NCBI RefSeq assembly: GCF_010131535.1
Contig: NZ_WUBS01000010.1
Coordinates: 62,001 to 126,000 of the forward strand
Origin: Acerihabitans arboris
GTDB lineage: Bacteria > Pseudomonadota > Gammaproteobacteria > Enterobacterales > Enterobacteriaceae
Reading direction: 5' to 3'
Length of the DNA: 64,000 bases
Numbering within the stretch: the stretch's first letter is position 1; each line of letters starts with the position of its first letter. Shown piece after piece: positions 8,222 through 16,563 of the stretch. Under the pieces are notes generated by a model. The model did no database searches, was not told the DNA's origin, and saw only the letters and a program-made list of their open reading frames with translations. Position numbers and translations under genes: made by a program.

Positions 8222-8749
8222 ATGCCGGGAGACCAACACGCCGGGGGCAGCGCGGCGCAAATCGCCATGTCCGATGATCCGCGTCCCGCGGACCTTACGG
8301 TGGACACCGCCATGCCGGAGGCGCAAGACTTCATGGGCTGCCCCGGAGGAACCGCCGCGCCGGACGGTCATTATCCTGTTTTTAGCGCGGCGGATTGCCC
8401 GAGCCGCCTGTTGCTCGATCAGATAGCGGATAAGTGGTCGGTGCTGATCCTTGCCGCCCTCTGCGCGGAGCCATTGCGTTTTAACGTCATCAAGCGCCGC
8501 CTTGACGGCATTACCCAAAAGGCGCTGACGCAGAGTTTACGGCGCCTGGAACGCAACGGCATCGTGGCGCGGCGCGTCATCACCGCCTCGCCCATCGCGG
8601 TGGAATATCGGATTACTCCCCTTGGGCACACCCTGAAGCAACCTTTTCAGGCGCTGTACGGTTGGACCGTCGATTACCTGCCCGAAGTGGAGCGCGCGCG
8701 CGCGGCATTCGACAGCAACTCGAATACCGGGGCGGGCAACCCCGGCTAG
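8222..8749 (+). CDS. HxlR-family transcriptional regulator
   Basis: Winged-helix DNA-binding regulator. The start at 8222 (175 residues) is preferred because AAGAGGA precedes it and the earlier in-frame ATG at 8162 lies within the operator palindrome. Residues ~1-55 are a low-complexity tail. The HxlR domain starts at CPSRLLLDQIADKWSVLILAAL and runs through RFNVIKRRLDGITQKALTQS (recognition helix) and the wing GIVARRVITASPIAVEYRITPLG. The Cys at the domain start is in the position that senses redox or electrophiles in some HxlR proteins such as YodB and HypR. It probably controls the divergent Old Yellow Enzyme gene and itself. Confidence 0.87.
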   Translation: MPGDQHAGGSAAQIAMSDDPRPADLTVDTAMPEAQDFMGCPGGTAAPDGHYPVFSAADCPSRLLLDQIADKWSVLILAALCAEPLRFNVIKRRLDGITQKALTQSLRRLERNGIVARRVITASPIAVEYRITPLGHTLKQPFQALYGWTVDYLPEVERARAAFDSNSNTGAGNPG

Positions 8750-8777
8750 CCAAGGCCTGGGTATCAAGCGCGCCCGT

Positions 8778-9803
8778 TCAGGAGGCTAGCGGCATCTCCA
8801 GCGGCGTTTTACTCGGCTCGCCGCCGATTTCGCGCGTCAACCGGGGCACCAGGTAGCCGGAAACCTTGGTGAACAGCTCGCCGACGATGCCCCTGGCCTC
8901 GTCGTCGTCCAGCATAAAATGGGCCGCGCCCTTCACCTTATCCAGGGCAAAAAGATAGTATGGCAGGATGCCGACGTTAAACAGCCGGTCGCTTAGCGCC
9001 GCCAGGACACTGGCATTGTCATTGACGCCCCGCAGCAGCACGCTCTGGTTAAGCAGCGTTACCCCGGCATCGCGCAGCCGCGCCATGGCGCCGGCCACCT
9101 CCGCGTCGATTTCATTGGCGTGGTTGATATGCGTGACCATAACCGCCTGCAGCCGGGTGGCGGCGAGCATCCGGCACAACCGCGCGGTAATGCGCGCCGG
9201 TATCACCACGGCCAGCCTGCTGTGGATGCGTAAACGTTTGATATGCGGTATCGATTGCAGCTCGTCGGCCAGCCAGGCCAGTTCGTGATCCTTGGCCATC
9301 AGCGGATCGCCGCCGGAGAAAATGATTTCATCGATTTGCGGGTTAGCGCGGATATAGGCGATGGCATTACGCCAGTTGACCTTGTTGCCGTTGTTTTCAG
9401 AGTAGGGAAAATGGCGGCGAAAACAGTAGCGGCAATGGATGGCGCATCCTCCTTTCACCACTAACAATGCCCGGTTGTGATATTTATGCAGCAGGCCCGG
9501 CAGCACGCCGTTATGTTCCTCAAGCGGATCGGTGGTAAAGCCCGGCGTTTCGATAAACTCCTCCGCCGCGGTGATCACCTGCCGCAGCAGCGGGTCATTT
9601 TCGTTGCCTGCCTCCATACGCTTAACAAAGCCGCGCGGGACCCGCAGCGGGAACAGGCGGCGCGCCTGCTTGCCCTGCCGCAGGCGGGGATGGTCGCTAA
9701 GTCCCAGCAATGATAATAATTCATCAGGATCTGAAATGGCCTCGGACAATTGTGTTTGCCAGTCGCTCGCAGGCGTTATTTCCTTGACAGGTATGTTGGC
9801 CAT
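8778..9803 (-). CDS. epmB: EF-P beta-lysylation lysine 2,3-aminomutase EpmB
   Basis: Radical-SAM, PLP-dependent enzyme that turns (S)-alpha-lysine into (R)-beta-lysine for modification of translation factor EF-P by EpmA. The protein is 341 residues, as in E. coli YjeK. The CxxxCxxC cluster motif is at C120, C124 and C127 (GGCAIHCRYCFRR). IIFSGGDPLMAKDHEL follows, and the C-terminal LPYYLFALDKVKGAAHF carries the PLP-lysine region. It ends convergent with the HxlR gene. In E. coli efp is divergent from epmB; here the DNA upstream instead leads to a desaturase-like gene, so efp must be elsewhere. Confidence 0.93.
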   Translation of the reverse strand: MANIPVKEITPASDWQTQLSEAISDPDELLSLLGLSDHPRLRQGKQARRLFPLRVPRGFVKRMEAGNENDPLLRQVITAAEEFIETPGFTTDPLEEHNGVLPGLLHKYHNRALLVVKGGCAIHCRYCFRRHFPYSENNGNKVNWRNAIAYIRANPQIDEIIFSGGDPLMAKDHELAWLADELQSIPHIKRLRIHSRLAVVIPARITARLCRMLAATRLQAVMVTHINHANEIDAEVAGAMARLRDAGVTLLNQSVLLRGVNDNASVLAALSDRLFNVGILPYYLFALDKVKGAAHFMLDDDEARGIVGELFTKVSGYLVPRLTREIGGEPSKTPLEMPLAS

Positions 9804-10137
9804 TTTTTCTTTATCTGTGAGCTGATTAATTGTTAGTGAGCGGGTTAATTAACTTTATCCTGATATATTAACCCGGCCTGATAAACGCACCGTGGCAATA
9901 TTCATTGAAAATGCCGCAAAAACAAATGACAAGCTATGTTAATTTCCAGATAGCTTAGCATGTTTTTTTAGTTATAGAAACGAGTCTTCATCACAGGAAT
10001 ATATTAACCAGTCTCAAAACATATGAGTATGGTTCAATTTATTTATCAATATAAATTCCTATTTATTTACGACAGGGCTGAATTGCGGATGGCCATTACC
10101 CGCCTGCGGCATGTTGACCCAGGACAGCATTATCGGC
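9804..10137. other. AT-rich intergenic region upstream of epmB
   Basis: Markedly AT-rich between about 9840 and 10080, with no credible coding frame. It holds the epmB promoter. No clear terminator follows the desaturase-like gene that ends at 10138. The composition break marks the edge of the accessory stretch that continues to ~11.4 kb. Confidence 0.4.
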
Positions 10138-11085
10138 CTATTTCTCCTGATGGGAATTGGTTTTGGCATGGCGGCGGCGGGTCCAGGCCTGGCTGATAAC
10201 CTGCCGGTAAAAAGCCGCGTAGGAGTGGCAGTAATAGCGCATTTCCCCCTTCATTTGATGATGCACCCAGGCCAGTTGCTCCATGGGCAAAGAAGGCAGG
10301 GCATGGTGTTCCACATGATAATTATTGCCATTGGTAAACCAGCTTATTATCGGATGGGTATGGATGGTACGGGTATTGTCAAACACCCTGGCGCCGAATC
10401 TGTCGCAGCCATAGTGTTCGGGAAATTCAATCAGGCTGTGGACGGGCGCGGCGACAAAAAACAGCGGCACCAGCCAGCACTGGATAAAAATATCGCTGCC
10501 GGCCGCCAGGCTGCCGAGCGCGGCGGTAAAAAATACGCCGCCCATCAGAAGATATTCTTTGCGTATCATGGCCGCATCGCCGGCCGCAATTTTCAGCGGG
10601 AACGCGCGCCCTTTGCACGCATCCGTGAATTTGAGTAATTGACAATAAAAGTGAGGCAGCATAAAAATGTGTTTGACCTTATGCCGAAGCGGTGACCCGG
10701 AGGTCTTGTCATGCTTGAAAAATTCCTCGTCATCAGGCCTGCCAAGCGCCTGGTGGTGGAACAGATGGCTGTCCCGGTAGGCGGAATAGGAGACCAGCAT
10801 CGGCAGCCCGAGCAGGAAGCCGGCGTAATGATTGGCTCGCCTGGAACGAAAGCCGGTATGGTGCAGCGCCTGGTGCTGCAGCTCGACGCCATGGGCAAAG
10901 GCCAGCCCCAGCAGCCCTTGGGGGAAAAGCCTGGGCAACCAGTGCTCAAGCGCCAGAATGCCGTATATGCATATTGCCATCCAGCCCATCCAAAATAAAA
11001 ACTTAATTAAATAGATAACAAACCATTTAAATGGTTTGCTTTTATAATCCCTTAATATTGAATGTGTAAAGGTGTTTTTAAACAT
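10138..11085 (-). CDS. Fatty acid desaturase-like membrane di-iron protein
   Basis: Integral-membrane di-iron oxygenase of the fatty-acid desaturase superfamily, 315 residues. The three histidine boxes are present: HGVELQHQALHH (H65-H76), HLFHH (H107-H111) and HVEHH (H257-H261), with additional His in IHTHP. Hydrophobic segments lie near residues 22-48, 56-65, 86-102 and 180-215. Substrate could be an acyl lipid, sphingolipid or carotenoid-type molecule; sequence alone does not say. It stands alone, flanked by AT-rich gaps of over 300 bases on both sides, which suggests an acquired or lineage-specific gene. Confidence 0.8.
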   Translation of the reverse strand: MFKNTFTHSILRDYKSKPFKWFVIYLIKFLFWMGWMAICIYGILALEHWLPRLFPQGLLGLAFAHGVELQHQALHHTGFRSRRANHYAGFLLGLPMLVSYSAYRDSHLFHHQALGRPDDEEFFKHDKTSGSPLRHKVKHIFMLPHFYCQLLKFTDACKGRAFPLKIAAGDAAMIRKEYLLMGGVFFTAALGSLAAGSDIFIQCWLVPLFFVAAPVHSLIEFPEHYGCDRFGARVFDNTRTIHTHPIISWFTNGNNYHVEHHALPSLPMEQLAWVHHQMKGEMRYYCHSYAAFYRQVISQAWTRRRHAKTNSHQEK

Positions 11086-11424
11086 ATAATATATCCTCCG
11101 GCGATTAATAATATTATGTTCTGGTCAAAATGATACCTAACGTATTTTGAGGTTAATAAAAATATCAACTGTATTGCTTTTATTTTATGGATCAAGAAAA
11201 ACTCATATAACAATACATATTCACCTGCTGTCAATACGCTATAATAAAAATTATTTATCGATTATTTTTAATTAGTAGTTAATTGTGTTTAATTAAAATA
11301 TTATAAAAGTATAAAAATAGTGCTAATTGACGAAAAATAGAGGTCGGGAACGACTGCGGGCAAGAGGGCAGGGCGAGGGGGGAATTCGCCGGAATTAGGG
11401 GCGTCTTCCGGCGAGCGGTTTGGC
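11086..11424. other. AT-rich intergenic region with hairpin after the DUF421 gene
   Basis: Strongly AT-rich from 11086 to ~11335, and it must include the desaturase promoter. A hairpin CGCCGGAA (11387-11394) / TTCCGGCG (11406-11413) lies 12 bases after the stop of the DUF421 gene and may terminate or stabilise its transcript; there is no U-run. No convincing gene is seen. Confidence 0.4.
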
Positions 11425-11874
11425 TCATTGATCTTTTTTGGGAATAATGGTGATTTTGCCATTTTGCTCCAGGATGGCATAGCGGATATGGTCTAAGTCC
11501 AGGATGCCGTCGGACTTGCGCGCGCTGGTCAGCAGGTCGTCATGGGAGATCTTGACCCGCTTAAGCCGCATTTCAAGCACCTTGCCGTCGTCCACCAGCA
11601 GCAGCGGCGGGCCGTCGGCCGCCAGCCAGACAATATGATATTTATCCTTGAGCCAGGAAAGAACTAAATCGAGGCCTATCAGGGTAACGATGGAAATCGT
11701 GGCGCCGATCGCTGAAAAATCTTCGCCCAGGATCGCCTGTTGGCAGGCTTCACTGATGATCAGCAATAAGATAAAATCAAAACTGTTCATCTCAAGCAAC
11801 GTGCGCCTGCCTGAGATGCGAAATACGACGATAAGGATCAGGTAGATAAATGCCGCTCTTAATACCATGTCCAT
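11425..11874 (-). CDS. YetF/DUF421 family membrane protein
   Basis: Small inner-membrane protein, 149 residues, with an N-terminal region of two to three membrane helices (residues ~5-75) and a cytoplasmic C-terminal beta domain. The family signature is clear: RISGRRTLLEMNSFDFILLLIISEACQQAILGED at ~20-53, and the soluble part GPPLLLVDDGKVLEMRLKRVKISHDDLLTSARKSDGILDLDHIRYAILEQNGKITIIPK. Function is unknown for most members; Bacillus homologues affect spore or envelope properties. It starts 10 bases after the stop of the upstream unknown membrane-anchored gene, so the two form an operon. Confidence 0.82.
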   Translation of the reverse strand: MDMVLRAAFIYLILIVVFRISGRRTLLEMNSFDFILLLIISEACQQAILGEDFSAIGATISIVTLIGLDLVLSWLKDKYHIVWLAADGPPLLLVDDGKVLEMRLKRVKISHDDLLTSARKSDGILDLDHIRYAILEQNGKITIIPKKDQ

Positions 11875-11884
11875 GCTGTTCTCC

Positions 11885-12406
11885 CTAGGGATAAACTAAT
11901 TGGTTAAACGTTATTTTTTCATTATCGGAAAGCGTTATGGTATTAGTGAAATATCCCATTTTATTGGGCTTCAGTGTCATATAAATACTGTACCAGGTAT
12001 CCTTTTTGCTGATGGGTTGGGTTAATGTCAGGGCCTTATCACTGATAAATGAGGTGTCCGGCAGGGGCTGGATAAATTCGATATCGTAATTATCCAGGAG
12101 ATCGCCGCGAAAAACCGTCGTTAGCTGGTTCTCCTTGTTGATTTTTACCCGGATAATAAAATTGGTATCCGTGCTGTTGCGGGCAAAACGGTCATATTCG
12201 AGCCGCATGTTTCCGCTGGCCGATTGAGTGGACGCATTGCTGAGCACGCCCTGGGAAAACAGTCCCAGGCAGGCTGCGGCAATAAAGAGAAACAGCAGCA
12301 AAAAGCCAACTTTCTGCATTTTCCAGGCAAAAAGCTGAAAACGCATATTTTCCTTTACCGGGTAATGCCTGTTGCGATAGTCGTCGGGTATTTGCTTGTT
12401 ATCCAT
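11885..12406 (-). CDS. Hypothetical single-pass membrane protein
   Basis: Unrecognised protein of 173 residues. A short cytoplasmic N-terminus (to about residue 30) is followed by one membrane helix (VGFLLLFLFIAAACLGLFSQGVL, ~33-55) and a periplasmic domain of about 115 residues that looks all-beta, with alternating hydrophobic and polar residues (FIIRVKINKENQLTTVFRG, TWYSIYMTLKPNKMGYF). It precedes the DUF421 gene with a 10-base gap, so the two products may act together at the inner membrane. I do not assign a function. Confidence 0.7.
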   Translation of the reverse strand: MDNKQIPDDYRNRHYPVKENMRFQLFAWKMQKVGFLLLFLFIAAACLGLFSQGVLSNASTQSASGNMRLEYDRFARNSTDTNFIIRVKINKENQLTTVFRGDLLDNYDIEFIQPLPDTSFISDKALTLTQPISKKDTWYSIYMTLKPNKMGYFTNTITLSDNEKITFNQLVYP

Positions 12407-12540
12407 CGCCGTTACCTCGAGAGCCGATAATTATAAGAAGATAACCGCGCTATCCTCACGTTTCACGTCCTGAAAAGTATAGGCGTAAAAATGCCATTGG
12501 CCGAAGATAATGCGCCATGGGCGACGCGCAACGGCGTGTC

Positions 12541-12568
12541 GGAAAATGTGCCTGGATCACATTTTTCC
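12541..12568. promoter_or_regulatory. Inverted repeat with CRP-like half sites upstream of the EIIB gene
   Basis: GGAAAATGTG (12541-12550) and CACATTTTTCC (12558-12568) form an inverted repeat with a 7-base spacer, 167 bases before the EIIB gene. The TGTG/CACA halves resemble a CRP site but are one base closer than the usual TGTGA-N6-TCACA. No gene is visible in the rest of 12407-12734. Confidence 0.4.
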
Positions 12569-12734
12569 ACGCCGGTGGCCACAATCGGGGATCGGGACAT
12601 TAATCACGCTTTCCGGCAACCGGGCATCGCGGTAGGATATTGTCGGTGCCGAATGCGTTTCCCGCCCGCATGCCGGCGGGGGGCGCGCACCAGTCCGCCG
12701 TGCGCCTGTCGATAGTTTTCATAAGGATACCAGA

Positions 12735-13061
12735 ATGGTCAATATCAAAGAGTTTATGCGTTTCTTTAAAGAAAAATTAACGCACCAGAATAACCTTGCC
12801 CCGCGCGATCCGGATATTGCCTCTTTGATTACCGCCCTGGGCGAGCAGGGTAATATCGTCGATGTCGATGCCTGCATCACCCGGCTGCGGGTCAAGGTCA
12901 AGGATTTGGGTAAGGTGAATACCGGCCAGATCCAGCATCTGGGCGCGCTCGGCGTCGTGGTTATCGGCCAGGAGGTCCAGGCGATTTTCGGCCGTCAGTC
13001 CGATAACCTGCGCCGTGAGCTGTCGGAACGTTTCGGCCTTGGCGACAGCCAGGAAAAATAA
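12735..13061 (+). CDS. Stand-alone PTS glucose-family EIIB domain protein
   Basis: Soluble phosphotransfer domain of 108 residues, matching the C-terminal IIB domain of PtsG/MalX-type permeases. The phosphorylated cysteine motif DACITRLRVKVKD is at residues ~44-56, and the conserved LGALGVVVIGQEVQAIFGRQSDNLRREL lies at ~74-101. The ~25-residue N-terminus is not membrane-like, and no IIC gene is adjacent. A good site (AAGGAT) precedes the start. It could pass phosphate to a IIC encoded elsewhere, act as a regulatory phospho-acceptor, or be a remnant of a larger permease. Upstream lies an inverted repeat with CRP-like halves. Confidence 0.82.
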   Translation: MVNIKEFMRFFKEKLTHQNNLAPRDPDIASLITALGEQGNIVDVDACITRLRVKVKDLGKVNTGQIQHLGALGVVVIGQEVQAIFGRQSDNLRRELSERFGLGDSQEK

Positions 13062-13104
13062 TCCCCGCGGCTGATACCCTTATCCCTGTTTTGCCCGCGC
13101 CGGC

Positions 13105-14757
13105 TTAGCGGCGCCGGCGCTGCAACAATCCCAGCGCCGCCAGCATCACCAGGATACTCGAGAACATGGCGATGCTGGCCATCGCCATGCCGTCGCCCAC
13201 CGAGCCTTGTTCGAACTGGCGCCAGATAAATACCGAGACCGTCTGTACCCCGGGCGGCGACAGCAGCAGCGAGGTGACCAGTTCCCTTGAGGCGATGGCG
13301 AACACCATTAGCATCGAGGCCAGCAGCGCCGGGAATACCAGCGGCAGTACGATATAACGCAGCGCCCGCCCGGCGGTGGCGCCATGCACCCGGGCCGCAG
13401 GCTCCAGGTTCGCGCCCAGCTGGCGCAGCGCGGCTCCGGCATAGCGCACCGGGTAGGGCAGCAGCAGGCAACTGTAGGCCAATAGTAGGATTACCCAGCT
13501 GTCATAGGGCGTCACCGGCCAGAAACGCCGGTTCCAGGCCAGGATCAGGCCGACGCCGACCACCACGCCCGGCAGCGCGGCCGGCAGCAGCGACAGCGCG
13601 TCGATAAATGCCTTGGCGCGCATCCTGGCGTTTAACGTCAGCCAGGCAACCATAAATCCCACCGCGCCGGTCAGCAACGCGGTACCGAAGGCCAGGCCCA
13701 GGCTGGTGCCCAACGCGTCGGTCGCCTCGCTGTGCCGGGCAAACAGGTTGACGAAATGGCGTAACGTCAGGTTGGCCGCCGTCAATCCGCCCGAAACCGT
13801 GCCGGAGAAGGCGGTGGCCAGCATGGCTGCCACCGGCGCGGTCACCGCCAGCCCGGTTACCAGGCCGAACAATAGCAGCACCGGCCAGCGCCATACGCCG
13901 AGAGGCCGGGAGGCAATCGCCGCCGGTTTACCGCCGGTGGTGGCCACGTCCAGGCCGCCGGACAAAGCGCGCTGGATGCCGTAAGCCGTCAGCGCCAGCG
14001 CCACCAGCAATAAAGAGAGCAACGACGCCGAGGTTAAATCGATAGGCCAGTCCGCCAGGCGCTGTTCAATGGCGACGGTCAATACCGGCGCCCCGGCGCG
14101 CATTCCCAGGGCGGCGGGTACGCCGTATTCTTCAATCGCCAGGGTAAACGCCAGCAGCAGGCCGGCAAAAACAGCCGGTAGCGCCAGCGGCAGGGTGATT
14201 AGGCGAAATGCCCGCCACGGTCCGGCGCCGTGGACCCGCGCCACTTCCGCCAGCCGATGTCCGCCGGTCTCCATGGCGCGTGACACCGCAAAATAGACCA
14301 CCGGGAAAATATTCAGGCTCATGACCAGGACCATGCCGGTACGGCTGAACAGGACCCGATCCAACCGCAGGCCGGTGAGTTGCTCAAGATAGCCGTGTTG
14401 CTGCAACGCCAGCATCCAGGACAATCCGGCGATATAAGGCGGAGTCAGGAAGGGAACCAGGATCAGCACATCCCAGCAGCGCGCCAGCGGCACGGCAAAT
14501 AATCCGCGCAGCGCGCCCAGGGGAATGCCGATCAGGGCGCAGGCGAAGGCCACGCCCAGGCCGGTTTTGAGCGTGCCGCCGAGCAACACCGGCACCTGGG
14601 GATCGCGCGCCAGGGCCGGGACCGCGCCAAACGCGCCCGCCAGCGAACCCGAGGCCAACTGGGGAAAAACGGCCTGCAGCAGTACAAACAGCGCCGGCAG
14701 CGCGACCAGGACCAGCAGCGCCGCCAGGGTCAGCAACGGCAGCACTATATTTCGCAT
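13105..14757 (-). CDS. Iron(III)-type ABC transporter permease (fused double permease)
   Basis: Inner-membrane permease of 550 residues with two homologous permease halves (about 1-270 and 290-550), as in FbpB/AfuB and phosphonate PhnU/V-type systems. Each half carries an EAA-like cytoplasmic loop: RLAEVARVHGAGPWRAFRLITLPLALP and LEPAARVHGATAGRALRYIVLPLVFP. About 12 membrane segments are expected. It is the last gene of a three-gene unit (ATPase, binding protein, permease), starting 106 bases after the binding-protein stop. Substrate is probably ferric iron or an organophosphonate; nothing in the permease decides between them. Confidence 0.85.
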   Translation of the reverse strand: MRNIVLPLLTLAALLVLVALPALFVLLQAVFPQLASGSLAGAFGAVPALARDPQVPVLLGGTLKTGLGVAFACALIGIPLGALRGLFAVPLARCWDVLILVPFLTPPYIAGLSWMLALQQHGYLEQLTGLRLDRVLFSRTGMVLVMSLNIFPVVYFAVSRAMETGGHRLAEVARVHGAGPWRAFRLITLPLALPAVFAGLLLAFTLAIEEYGVPAALGMRAGAPVLTVAIEQRLADWPIDLTSASLLSLLLVALALTAYGIQRALSGGLDVATTGGKPAAIASRPLGVWRWPVLLLFGLVTGLAVTAPVAAMLATAFSGTVSGGLTAANLTLRHFVNLFARHSEATDALGTSLGLAFGTALLTGAVGFMVAWLTLNARMRAKAFIDALSLLPAALPGVVVGVGLILAWNRRFWPVTPYDSWVILLLAYSCLLLPYPVRYAGAALRQLGANLEPAARVHGATAGRALRYIVLPLVFPALLASMLMVFAIASRELVTSLLLSPPGVQTVSVFIWRQFEQGSVGDGMAMASIAMFSSILVMLAALGLLQRRRR

Positions 14758-14863
14758 AACGCGCTTCTCAGGGTGTAGGCAATATGTTTCGCTTCACGAG
14801 CCACGGAGAAGCGTTGCGGGCGCATGGCGATCCCGGCGTCGCCGCGGCTGGTTTGCGACGGTT

Positions 14864-15853
14864 TCAACGTTGGCCGAACAGTTTGGCGAACCGGTCGAGC
14901 GCCGTCTCCCGCGTGGCGGATTGGGCACCCTGGGCCGGCAGCAGCCGCAGGTCGCTGAACAAGGGACGTTTGGCGCTGATATCGCTGCGCGCGGGCATCA
15001 GCCACGCTTCGGCCACCAGTTGTTGTCCGGCGGGTGAAAGCGCATAGTCGATAAAGGCCTTGGCCTGTTCGGGCTGGGCGCTGCTTTTCAGGATCATCAT
15101 CGGCCGCGGGGCGATAACCGTGCCGCTGGACGGGAAAATCACTTTCACCGACTCGCCGTCCTGCGCGCTGCCGTAGGCGACGTAGTCCACCGCGCCGAAC
15201 ACCGCCGCCCTGGCGCCCTGCAATACCGGCGTCAGCGCCTGGGCATTGGGCCCGGCGATAATCATCCCGTTATCCTTCAACCGGCCGAACAGCGCCCAGG
15301 CTTTCTCACCCAAGGCGTTTTGCAACCCCATCAGCAAATCGAGGGATGCGCCCGACAGCGCCGGGTCGGGCGTGGTCACCCGGTCTTTGAACGCCGGCTG
15401 CGCCAAATCCTGCCAGTCATGCGGCTCCGGCGTGCCGCTGGCGCTGTTCCATACGATACCCAGCGCCGAAATGCCCTGCGCCACGTAGTAGTCGGTTTTG
15501 AACTGCGCCGGAACCTGCGTGGCGTTCGGGCTGTCGTAAGCCAGCAGCCAGCCCCGTTGTTGCAGTTCTTCAGCGGTGTCCCATGATGCGGAAACCAGGA
15601 TATCGGCGCGTGGATTGGCCTGTTCGGCCTCGAGGCGCGCCATGACCTTACCGGTGGTGGCCTGAAAAATATCAACGTTAATCCCCGACTGCTGCTGGAA
15701 CCCGGCCGCCAGCTTTTTCGCCAGGGAGCCGGGGCCGGCGGTATATAAGGTTAGCGCCTGCGCATCGGCGGCCATAAGGGTGGTGGCGACAATCATCGTG
15801 GTTAAGGCTCCTGTCCTGAGACGGCTTAATAAATGGGCGGTAATCTGTTGCAT
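14864..15853 (-). CDS. Iron(III)/phosphonate-type ABC substrate-binding protein
   Basis: Periplasmic binding protein, 329 residues from the ATG at 15853. That start gives a signal peptide (MQQITAHLLSRLRTGALTTM through MAADAQA) and a GGGGA site; the upstream open frame is arginine/proline-rich and not signal-like. Type II fold features are LTLYTAGPGSLAKKLAAGFQ, RADILVSASWDTAEELQQRG and RVTTPDPALSGASLDLLMGL, as in FbpA/AfuA relatives. The paired tyrosines that bind Fe(III) in FbpA are not obvious (nearest is AVDYVAYGS), so a ligand other than bare ferric iron, such as an aminophosphonate, should be considered. It lies 14 bases after the ATPase gene. Confidence 0.83.
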   Translation of the reverse strand: MQQITAHLLSRLRTGALTTMIVATTLMAADAQALTLYTAGPGSLAKKLAAGFQQQSGINVDIFQATTGKVMARLEAEQANPRADILVSASWDTAEELQQRGWLLAYDSPNATQVPAQFKTDYYVAQGISALGIVWNSASGTPEPHDWQDLAQPAFKDRVTTPDPALSGASLDLLMGLQNALGEKAWALFGRLKDNGMIIAGPNAQALTPVLQGARAAVFGAVDYVAYGSAQDGESVKVIFPSSGTVIAPRPMMILKSSAQPEQAKAFIDYALSPAGQQLVAEAWLMPARSDISAKRPLFSDLRLLPAQGAQSATRETALDRFAKLFGQR

Positions 15854-15867
15854 AGGTTTTCCCCGGT

Positions 15868-16563
15868 TCAAACGGCGTGGTGATCGACGATGCGCCCCTG
15901 CGCCATATGCGCAATGTGGTGGGCAAGCTGGTGCGCTTCGCTGCGATCGTGGGTGACGTAAACGGCGGTAATGCCCAACTGCCGGAGCAGTCGGGCCATT
16001 TCCCGGCATAACGATTCGCGCAGTTCGCTGTCGAGATTGGACAGCGGCTCATCAAACAGCAGTACCCTGGGTTCGGCCACGATAGCCCTGGCCAGCGCCA
16101 CCCGTTGCTGCTGGCCGCCGGACAGCTCCGAGGGTTTACGGCCGGCGAAGGCGGCCAGGCCGACTCGCTCGAGCGCGGTGGCGACGCGTAGTGCCCGTTC
16201 GGCGCGCGCCACCCGGCGCATGCGCAGCGGGAAATCGACATTTTGCGCCACGCTCATATGGGGCCAGAGGGCGTAGTCCTGGAACACCATGCCGATATCG
16301 CGTTGCTCGGGCAGAATACAGACCTCCCGGCTGGCGATCAGGCGTTCGCCGAAACGGATCTCGCCGCTGGAAGGTTGCAGCAGCCCGGCCAATAATTTCA
16401 GCAGGGTGCTTTTACCGCAGCCGGACGGACCGAGCAGGGCCAGTGTGGTGCCGGCGGGCACCCGCAGGTGGATGTCCTGCAACACGCGCCGGCCGGTAAA
16501 CTCCTGGCTCAGTCCGCAGATCACGATGGGCGTATCGGTGCTATCGGCTATGTTTTGCATCAT
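15868..16563 (-). CDS. ABC transporter ATP-binding protein (short, iron/polyamine class)
   Basis: Cytoplasmic ATPase for the adjacent importer. Starting at 16563 (tandem ATGs, GGGGG upstream) it has 231 residues. Walker A is GPSGCGKST, the Q-loop MVFQDYALWPHMSV, the signature LSGGQQQRVALARAI, Walker B VLLFDEPLSNLD and the H-loop VYVTHDRSEA. All are canonical for the FbpC/PotA class. It stops right after the nucleotide-binding domain and so lacks the C-terminal TOBE/regulatory domain (~100 residues) usual in that class. The unusual gene order ATPase-binding protein-permease puts it first in the operon. Confidence 0.87.
   Translation of the reverse strand: MMQNIADSTDTPIVICGLSQEFTGRRVLQDIHLRVPAGTTLALLGPSGCGKSTLLKLLAGLLQPSSGEIRFGERLIASREVCILPEQRDIGMVFQDYALWPHMSVAQNVDFPLRMRRVARAERALRVATALERVGLAAFAGRKPSELSGGQQQRVALARAIVAEPRVLLFDEPLSNLDSELRESLCREMARLLRQLGITAVYVTHDRSEAHQLAHHIAHMAQGRIVDHHAV

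Noticed and set aside
11052-11234. 60-codon minus-strand frame upstream of the desaturase gene
   Set aside because: Overlaps the desaturase start, lies in AT-rich DNA, has no ribosome site and no protein-like features.
12541-12568. Canonical CRP site
   Set aside because: The half sites are good but the spacing is one base short, so it is reported only as an inverted repeat with CRP-like halves.
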